64,000 nucleotides of DNA. It comes from Marinomonas ostreistagni (lineage in GTDB: Bacteria; Pseudomonadota; Gammaproteobacteria; Pseudomonadales; Marinomonadaceae). Both the position numbers and the translations under genes were made by a program. The notes beneath the pieces are model-generated. The model did no database searches. It had not been told where the DNA came from and saw only the letters and a list, made by a program, of their open reading frames with translations. Shown here one piece after another: positions 58,189-64,000 of the stretch; the stretch's first letter is position 1, and each line of letters begins with the position of its first letter. The stretch spans positions 1,054,001-1,118,000 of the forward strand of contig NZ_JAFEKF010000001.1 in the NCBI RefSeq assembly GCF_016888445.1, read 5' to 3'.

Positions 58189-60876
58189 TTACTCTTCTGA
58201 GCTTGGGGGAGTGCTCGTCAGTTCGTCGCCTGTTTCAGATGTTGCATCATCAGCTAGCTCCTCGTCTGGATCTACCGCTGCATCATCATCCTCTACCACG
58301 CGCTCAACACCCACTAATTTCTCATCGTTAGATAAGCGAATCAGTGTCACACCTTGGGTATTACGCCCTTGGCATGAGATTTCAGAAACGCGAGTACGCA
58401 CCAACGTACCCATGTCGGTAATCAAGATCACTTCGTCCGACTCTTCAACTTGCGTCGCACCCACTACTGGGCCATTACGCTCGGACACCTGAATACCTTT
58501 AACACCTTGACCACCACGACCGTAAACGGGGAATTCATCGATCATAGTGCGCTTGCCATAGCCGTTTTCACAAGCCATCAGCACCGCTGTTTCAGTCTCG
58601 GCACTTGGCACGATCAGGGACACCACTTTCGCGTCATCCGCCAACTTAATGCCACGTACACCAGACGCAGTACGGCCCATAGCACGCACATCCGTTTCTT
58701 TAAAGCGAATCGTTTTACCCGCACTTGAAACCAGCATAATGTCATCATTGCCACTGGTTTGCGCAACACCCACTAGGGCATCCGTCTCATCCAATTTCAG
58801 TGCAATCAAGCCGCTTGAACGTGGACGAGCAAAGTGCTCCATCGCCGTTTTCTTCACAGTACCGTTCGCTGTCGCCATAAAGATGTAGCTACTAGCCGCT
58901 ACGTCTTCGCCGTCTTCAACTTCGGTGTCCACATCGCTGTCTGCATCTGTTTTTTCTGGCGCAGTCAATGGCAACAAGGCGGAGATATGCTCACCCTCAG
59001 CCAACGGCAACAAGTTCACAATCGGGCGACCTTTAGAAGCTCGACTGCCCACTGGAATTTCAAATACGCGCAACCAGTACACTTTACCGAAGTTACTGAA
59101 CAGCATGACAGTATCGTGACTGCTGGTAACTAACAGGTGGCTAATGTGGTCTTCATCTTTCATGCCTGACGAAGATTTACCACGACCACCACGGCGCTGC
59201 GCTTTGTACTCTTCAAGTGGCTGCGTTTTGGCATAACCAGTATCCGAGATCGTCACCACCATCGGCGCTTCATCAATCAAATCAGCGATGGTCAAATCTT
59301 GCTTAGACGTAAGAATCTCAGTACGACGCGTATCACCAAATTGGTCACGAGCATCTTCAAGCTCATCACGAATCACTTGCATCAAACGATCTGGGTTGGC
59401 CAATATGTCTAAAAGATCAGCAATCAAATCGATCAATGATTTGTATTCGCCCAGCAGCTTCTCGTGCTCAAGCCCCGTTAGACGGTGTAGACGCAAATCT
59501 AGAATCGCTTGCGCTTGCTCAGGTGACAAACGGTAAACGCCTTCATTGAAGCCGTAAGCAGCATCTAAATCGTCTGGACGACATGCATCAGCACCCGCGC
59601 GCTCAAGCATCGCCATAACGTTGCCTGGCTCCCAGGTTTCAGAAATCAACTTCTCTTTGGCTTCTGCTGACGTCGGTGACTGACGAATCAGCTCGATAAC
59701 ACGATCGATATTAGCCAGCGCTACCGCTAAACCTTCTAATACGTGGCCGCGCTCACGCGCTTTGCGTAATTCGTAAATGGTACGACGTGTTACTACTTCA
59801 CGGCGGTGCTTCACAAAGCACTCTAGCACCTGCTTAAGGTTCAACAATTCAGGGCGCCCATCAACCAGCGCCACCATGTTGATACCAAACACCGTCTGTA
59901 GCTGTGTTTGGGTGAAGATATTATTGACCACTACATCTGGGTTTTCACCACGACGCAGCTCGATAACGATACGCATACCTTCCTTATCGGATTCGTCACG
60001 CAGCTCGCTAATGCCTTCTAACTTCTTCTCTTTAACCAACTCAGCGATTTTTTCGATCACTTTGGCTTTGTTAAGCTGGTAAGGGATTTCAGTAAAGATA
60101 ATCGCTTGGCGATTACCCTTTTCCATATCTTCAATATGATGACGGGCACGCATGTAGATGCGGCCACGACCAGTTTTGTAGGCTTCAACTATGCCTGCAC
60201 GACCATTAATGAAGGCGCCCGTTGGGAAATCTGGCCCTGGGATGTGCTCCATCAACTCATCAATGGTGACATCAGGATTATCAATGACATTCAGGCAGCC
60301 ATCGATGACTTCACCCAAGTTATGCGGCGGAATGTTGGTCGCCATACCGACCGCAATACCCGCTGAGCCATTAACCAATAGCCCTGGAATACGCGTCGGC
60401 AGTACTTCTGGCATGTATTCCGTACCGTCGTAGTTAGGTACGAAATCCACTGTTTCTTTTTCTAGATCCATCAGCATATGGTGCGAAATACGCGCCATAC
60501 GAATTTCGGTATAACGCATGGCTGCCGCACTATCACCGTCGACAGAACCGAAGTTACCCTGGCCGTCTACCAGCGTGTAACGCATCGAGAAAGGCTGCGC
60601 CATACGAACAATGGTCTCGTAGACAGCAGAATCACCGTGTGGGTGATATTTACCGATGACATCACCGACGATACGCGCCGATTTTTTGTAGGGCTTATTC
60701 CAATCATTCTTAAGCTCATTCATCGCGTAAAGTACGCGACGGTGCACCGGTTTTAGGCCGTCACGCACATCGGGAAGTGCTCGCCCAACGATTACACTCA
60801 TGGCGTAATCAAGATAAGAACCTTTCAGCTCATTTTCGATACTGACGGGAATAATTTCTTTGGCTAATTCACCCAT
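58189..60876 (-). CDS. gyrA: DNA gyrase subunit A
   Basis: GyrA cuts and rejoins DNA in gyrase. The 895 residues have the winged-helix/tower domain with the quinolone-resistance region [20 protein letters not shown] (susceptible-type Ser83, Glu87), catalytic Tyr122 in [11 protein letters not shown] and the DNA-wrapping C-terminal pinwheel with the GyrA-box ([10 protein letters not shown]). There is an acidic insertion near residue 650 ([18 protein letters not shown]) and a long acidic tail of about 35 residues. It is the first gene of the gyrA-serC-pheA-tyrA-cmk-rpsA block and is divergent from ubiG. Confidence 0.98.
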   Translation of the reverse strand: MGELAKEIIPVSIENELKGSYLDYAMSVIVGRALPDVRDGLKPVHRRVLYAMNELKNDWNKPYKKSARIVGDVIGKYHPHGDSAVYETIVRMAQPFSMRYTLVDGQGNFGSVDGDSAAAMRYTEIRMARISHHMLMDLEKETVDFVPNYDGTEYMPEVLPTRIPGLLVNGSAGIAVGMATNIPPHNLGEVIDGCLNVIDNPDVTIDELMEHIPGPDFPTGAFINGRAGIVEAYKTGRGRIYMRARHHIEDMEKGNRQAIIFTEIPYQLNKAKVIEKIAELVKEKKLEGISELRDESDKEGMRIVIELRRGENPDVVVNNIFTQTQLQTVFGINMVALVDGRPELLNLKQVLECFVKHRREVVTRRTIYELRKARERGHVLEGLAVALANIDRVIELIRQSPTSAEAKEKLISETWEPGNVMAMLERAGADACRPDDLDAAYGFNEGVYRLSPEQAQAILDLRLHRLTGLEHEKLLGEYKSLIDLIADLLDILANPDRLMQVIRDELEDARDQFGDTRRTEILTSKQDLTIADLIDEAPMVVTISDTGYAKTQPLEEYKAQRRGGRGKSSSGMKDEDHISHLLVTSSHDTVMLFSNFGKVYWLRVFEIPVGSRASKGRPIVNLLPLAEGEHISALLPLTAPEKTDADSDVDTEVEDGEDVAASSYIFMATANGTVKKTAMEHFARPRSSGLIALKLDETDALVGVAQTSGNDDIMLVSSAGKTIRFKETDVRAMGRTASGVRGIKLADDAKVVSLIVPSAETETAVLMACENGYGKRTMIDEFPVYGRGGQGVKGIQVSERNGPVVGATQVEESDEVILITDMGTLVRTRVSEISCQGRNTQGVTLIRLSNDEKLVGVERVVEDDDAAVDPDEELADDATSETGDELTSTPPSSEE

Positions 60877-61253
60877 AGATACTACCGTTCCTTATGTTTG
60901 GAGTAGATCAAGCATGCAATCACTGCTTAACAAGCGCTTTGACCCACTTTTTGTAAGCGCGGCATTATAACACAAGCATTTCATTAACACCCATCATCAA
61001 TGGTGCTTTTATTTACTTATCAGGCAAACCCTCAGATGCGTGTCAGATAAAACGCCCTAATTCAGCAAAAAATGCAGAATCACACGCAGGCAAGCATCAC
61101 AATATAAGAAAAATCCGTAACTTAGGACAATACATTAGTTTGTTGCCTGCCCTAGAATCGCTATAATGCGGTAATCCAAACAGGCAAATCGCTCGAATAA
61201 TCAGTGTAAGCAGAGATTTTTCGCCTGTAGCCACGCAAGAATAGGAACGAGAG
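60877..61253. promoter_or_regulatory. Divergent promoter region between gyrA and ubiG
   Basis: This 377-base AT-rich gap has no credible gene; a 96-residue minus-strand frame that starts inside ubiG and runs into it looks like chance. For gyrA a TATAAT is seen on the minus strand (60964-60969) without a clear -35. The ubiG promoter is given separately. Confidence 0.6.
61140..61167 (+). promoter_or_regulatory. Candidate ubiG promoter
   Basis: TTGTTG (61140-61145) lies 16 bases before a perfect TATAAT (61162-61167), giving a leader of about 80 bases. Confidence 0.5.
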
Positions 61254-61976
61254 ATGACCTCAGAGCAAAACAAAACCACCAACGTAGACTTGGATGAAGT
61301 TGCTAAATTCGAAGCCCTAGCAAGCCGCTGGTGGGACAAAAACAGCGAATTTAAGCCTTTGCATGACATCAACCCTCTACGTGCCAACTACATCAATGAG
61401 CGTGCCAACCTAAACGGCAAAAAAGCCATCGACGTTGGCTGTGGCGGTGGCATTTTGTCCGAAGCTTTAGCGCAAATGGGCGCCACAGTGAAAGGCATTG
61501 ATATGGGCGAAGCGCCACTTGCTGTCGCCAAGCTTCACCTTGAAGAAAGCGGTCTTGAGATCGACTACGAGCGCATCACAGCCGAAGAAATTGCTGAGCG
61601 CGAAACTGAGCAATACGACGTGGTTACCTGCCTAGAAATGCTGGAGCACGTCCCCGACCCAGCCTCAGTGATTCAAGCCTGCATGAAGCTTTGCAAGCCT
61701 GGCGGCCACGTATTTTTCTCAACCATTAACCGCAACCCTAAAGCTTACCTATTTGCCATTGTGGGGGCGGAATATGTACTAAAAATGTTACCTAAAGGCA
61801 CGCATGATTACGCCAAATTCATCCAACCCGCCGAGCTAAGTCAATTTGCTCGTAAAGCAGGCCTTGATGTCACCCATATGACTGGATTGACCTACAATCC
61901 ACTGACAAAAGTATACAAGCTGAACGATAAAGATGTATCTGTAAACTACATGATGCACACCCAAAAACCGAACTAA
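61254..61976 (+). CDS. ubiG: Ubiquinone biosynthesis O-methyltransferase
   Basis: UbiG performs both O-methylations of the ubiquinone ring. In 240 residues it has the membrane-binding N-terminus ([21 protein letters not shown]), the SAM motif [37 protein letters not shown] and the C-terminal [11 protein letters not shown]. Its location near gyrA matches other gammaproteobacteria. Confidence 0.97.
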   Translation: MTSEQNKTTNVDLDEVAKFEALASRWWDKNSEFKPLHDINPLRANYINERANLNGKKAIDVGCGGGILSEALAQMGATVKGIDMGEAPLAVAKLHLEESGLEIDYERITAEEIAERETEQYDVVTCLEMLEHVPDPASVIQACMKLCKPGGHVFFSTINRNPKAYLFAIVGAEYVLKMLPKGTHDYAKFIQPAELSQFARKAGLDVTHMTGLTYNPLTKVYKLNDKDVSVNYMMHTQKPN

Positions 61977-61991
61977 GCTCAGGAGGCTGTG

Positions 61992-62738
61992 ATGCTAGAC
62001 TATCAAGCAGCAAACGACTTATTACAGGATAAAGTGATACTGGTAACGGGTGCTGGTGACGGCATTGGTAAAGAAGCGGCCTTACAATATGCCGCTCATG
62101 GTGCCACCGTTATCTTACTTGGGCGCACCACCAAAAAGCTTGAGCAGGTTTACGACCAAATCGATGCCCAAGGGTACCCTCAAGCCGCCATCGTTCCTCT
62201 GAATCTAGACACTGCAGCCGAACATGACTACATCGAGCTCGCCAATACCATCGAGAGTGAATTTGGACGCTTAGACGGTATTTTACACAACGCCAGTTTG
62301 CTCGGAGCACGCACCCCTCTTGCCAACTTCGAGCCAAGCACGTTTGAGCAGGTGATGCGCGTCAACGTCAACGCACCGTTTTTATTAAACCAAGCATTGA
62401 TGCCACTGCTACAAAAAGCACCACACGCCTCTATCGTCTTTACCAGCTCAAGTGTCGGCCGCAAAGCCAAAGCCTACTGGGGCGCCTATGCAGTATCTAA
62501 GTTTGCTACCGAAGCCATGATGCAGTTGCTTGCTGATGAAATGGAAAATATCTCCAACATTCGTGTCAACGCTATCAACCCCGGTGCGACTCGAACCAGC
62601 ATGCGCGCCTTTGCTTATCCAGCCGAAGACCCAAATACCCTTAAAACACCGGCTGACATCATGCCGCTCTATTTATATCTAATGGGCGACGACAGCCTAG
62701 AAGTTAATGGTCAATCCATCGACGCCCAACCCAAATAG
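61992..62738 (+). CDS. yciK: YciK-like short-chain dehydrogenase/reductase
   Basis: This SDR-family oxidoreductase has 248 residues from ATG 61992, which has an AGGAGG ribosome site; a GTG one codon earlier would be too close. It shows the nucleotide motif VTGAGDGIGKEAALQYA, NAS in LHNASLLG, the catalytic Ser in SSSVGRK and YAVSK with the Tyr and Lys. YciK members are typically encoded next to ubiG. The substrate is unknown. Confidence 0.93.
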   Translation: MLDYQAANDLLQDKVILVTGAGDGIGKEAALQYAAHGATVILLGRTTKKLEQVYDQIDAQGYPQAAIVPLNLDTAAEHDYIELANTIESEFGRLDGILHNASLLGARTPLANFEPSTFEQVMRVNVNAPFLLNQALMPLLQKAPHASIVFTSSSVGRKAKAYWGAYAVSKFATEAMMQLLADEMENISNIRVNAINPGATRTSMRAFAYPAEDPNTLKTPADIMPLYLYLMGDDSLEVNGQSIDAQPK

Positions 62739-62780
62739 TAGCGATTGGTTATTTTTTGTGCACCAAGCTTGCACTCTTAC

Positions 62781-62806
62781 ATGGCATCAGGTTAGCCTGA
62801 TGCCAT
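62781..62806 (+). repeat. Perfect hairpin covering the start codon of the M16 protease
   Basis: ATGGCATCAGG (62781-62791) and CCTGATGCCAT (62796-62806) are 11-bp perfect complements around the loop TTAG. The second arm contains the first two bases of the ATG at 62805. No T run follows, so it is not a simple terminator. Confidence 0.7.
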
Positions 62807-64000
62807 GACTTTATTTATTAGCCGACTCAGCCCCCTTCTCGTCTCGCTAGCCATCATCGCTAGCGTAGTTTTAGTGAGTTTTTCAGCCGTAGCCAAATCT
62901 ATGCAAACCATTCATGGTAAAAGCCTTAGCGACTCTAATGAGTACGCCACCCTAACACTCGACAACGGCCTAACAGTCATTTTAGTGTCCGATCCAAATG
63001 CTGAGCGCTCCGCCGCCTCGTTAGCTGTTGGCGCGGGCAATTATCAGGACCCTAACGAACACGCAGGCATTGCCCACCTACTAGAACACATGCTGTTTTT
63101 AGGCACCGAAAAATACCCTGAAGCCGACGCTTATCAAGCCTTCATCCGCGCCAAAGGTGGCTCACACAACGCCTACACCAGTGCACAGCTAACCAATTAC
63201 TACTTTGACATATTGCCTGATCACTACAGTGAGGCGTTGGATCGCTTTGCGCAATTTTTCATCTCACCGACACTCGATGCTCAGTACATTGAACGTGAAA
63301 TTCACGCCGTCGACGCGGAGTATCGTGCAAAACTCAACGATGAAAATCGCCGTAGTCATGAGTCGTTAAAGCAACTATACAATCCCAAACACCCTGCCAG
63401 CCGCTTTACCGTGGGCAATCTAGACACGCTAGGCAATCTAGAGACCAGCGAGCTTAGAAAAAGCCTCAAGGAGTTTTATCAGGCACATTACACGCCTGAT
63501 AACATGGTGCTGACACTGGTCGCAAAACAGCCGCTTGAGTTACTTGAAGGCTACGCCCGACAATATTTTGATGGCATCACCAACCACCACGTAGCGAGCT
63601 CATCCGCAGCACTCCCGACACTGGTGACGCAGCCTAAGACCATCCAATTTTTTAAGACCAACACCGAAAAGAACGTCGTAAAACTGCTCTTCCCCATCGA
63701 TAGCCAAACCCAAAACTACGCCAGTCAGCCGACGCGCTATTTGTCGTACGTACTTGGTGACGAATCACAAAATTCCGTGTTTGCTGATCTTAAACGTAAT
63801 GGCTGGGCGCAATCTTTACATGTCAGCCTGAAGCAAGACGATGGCCAGCAAGCCATGTTTGCTATAACGCTAAGCCTTACCGAAGCCGGCGTAACACAAC
63901 GCGACCAAGTCATCGCTAGACTTTTCAAGGCCATTAACAATCTACGCCAAGCAGATATTTCCAGCGACTACTTAGACGAAATTCAAACCCTAAGCGCGCT
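62805..64000 (+). CDS. M16-family (pitrilysin-like) zinc metalloprotease, 3'-truncated by window edge
   Basis: The frame opens at ATG 62805 and is still open at the window end after about 398 codons; family members have 900 or more residues, so most of it is missing. It starts with a signal peptide (LLVSLAIIASVVLVSFSAVA) and then the pitrilysin catalytic domain. The zinc motif HLLEH has His91, Glu94 and His95, and Glu172 in AVDAEY is the third ligand. GGSHNAYTSAQLTNYYF is the usual substrate-groove segment. It resembles periplasmic protease III (PtrA) in layout. The hairpin over the start may limit translation. Confidence 0.88.
   Translation, partial: MTLFISRLSPLLVSLAIIASVVLVSFSAVAKSMQTIHGKSLSDSNEYATLTLDNGLTVILVSDPNAERSAASLAVGAGNYQDPNEHAGIAHLLEHMLFLGTEKYPEADAYQAFIRAKGGSHNAYTSAQLTNYYFDILPDHYSEALDRFAQFFISPTLDAQYIEREIHAVDAEYRAKLNDENRRSHESLKQLYNPKHPASRFTVGNLDTLGNLETSELRKSLKEFYQAHYTPDNMVLTLVAKQPLELLEGYARQYFDGITNHHVASSSAALPTLVTQPKTIQFFKTNTEKNVVKLLFPIDSQTQNYASQPTRYLSYVLGDESQNSVFADLKRNGWAQSLHVSLKQDDGQQAMFAITLSLTEAGVTQRDQVIARLFKAINNLRQADISSDYLDEIQTLSA

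Noticed and set aside
61097-61387. Minus-strand 96-residue frame upstream of and overlapping ubiG
   Set aside because: Most of it covers the ubiG promoter, its start lies within ubiG, and the peptide has no family features.

Overview
The window is ordinary chromosomal DNA from a gammaproteobacterium, most likely an Oceanospirillales member close to Marinomonas or a relative. This rests on moderate GC, the Pseudomonas-like order gltA / sdhCDAB-sucAB-lpdA-sucCD, the gyrA-serC-pheA-tyrA/aroA-cmk-rpsA supraoperon, the proA-nadD-rsfS-rlmH-mrdA-rodA-mltB-rlpA-dacA-ybeD-lipB-lipA envelope cluster, and a LapBCDG-type adhesin system. I saw no tRNA, rRNA, CRISPR array, insertion sequence or prophage. 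Coding density is high and the gaps are short.

Layout. 1-3.5 kb: a 2-hydroxycarboxylate transporter (cut by the left edge) with a CitA/DcuS-type sensor kinase and its response regulator. 3.6-4.0 kb: a small lipoprotein. 4.4-18 kb: the lower TCA cycle on the minus strand, with gltA divergent. 18-22 kb: a zinc-ribbon-like small protein, a DUF2066 protein, purMN and a DUF3108 protein. 21.9-31.8 kb: mobA, a LuxR-type regulator, the type I secretion pair LapC/LapB, then pdxJ-DTW-DUF1244-lapG-lapD. 32-34.6 kb: a TAG-like glycosylase, a FrnE-like DsbA protein, bfd under a clear Fur-box promoter, and two complementary bacterioferritin subunits. 34.7-38.7 kb: parC, a cupin-like protein and an ABM-GNAT fusion. 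38.7-38.9 kb: a probable structured RNA. 39-50 kb: the lipoate and cell-elongation cluster. 50-51 kb: trmO and a small unknown gene. 51-61 kb: rpsA, cmk, tyrA-aroA, pheA, serC and gyrA. 61-64 kb: ubiG, a YciK-like reductase and an M16 metalloprotease cut by the right edge.

How the genes work together. LipA and LipB make the lipoyl groups carried by SucB, which here has two lipoyl domains. Bfd and the two bacterioferritins handle iron storage and release. LapD (a degenerate c-di-GMP receptor) and LapG (protease) should control an adhesin exported by LapB/LapC, but no adhesin gene is present here. RodA, PBP2, MltB, RlpA and the DacA-type carboxypeptidase build and trim the wall.

Most interesting items: the AroA half of the TyrA-AroA fusion has lost nearly all catalytic and substrate-binding residues and looks like a pseudoenzyme; the bacterioferritin pair has split haem and ferroxidase functions; an unassigned RNA near 38.76-38.90 kb has mutually exclusive pairings; an ABM domain is fused to a RimJ-like acetyltransferase; and perfect hairpins sit in the gaps of the TCA operon and over the start codon of the M16 protease. 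All calls come from reading the sequence and from family knowledge; no database search was run.
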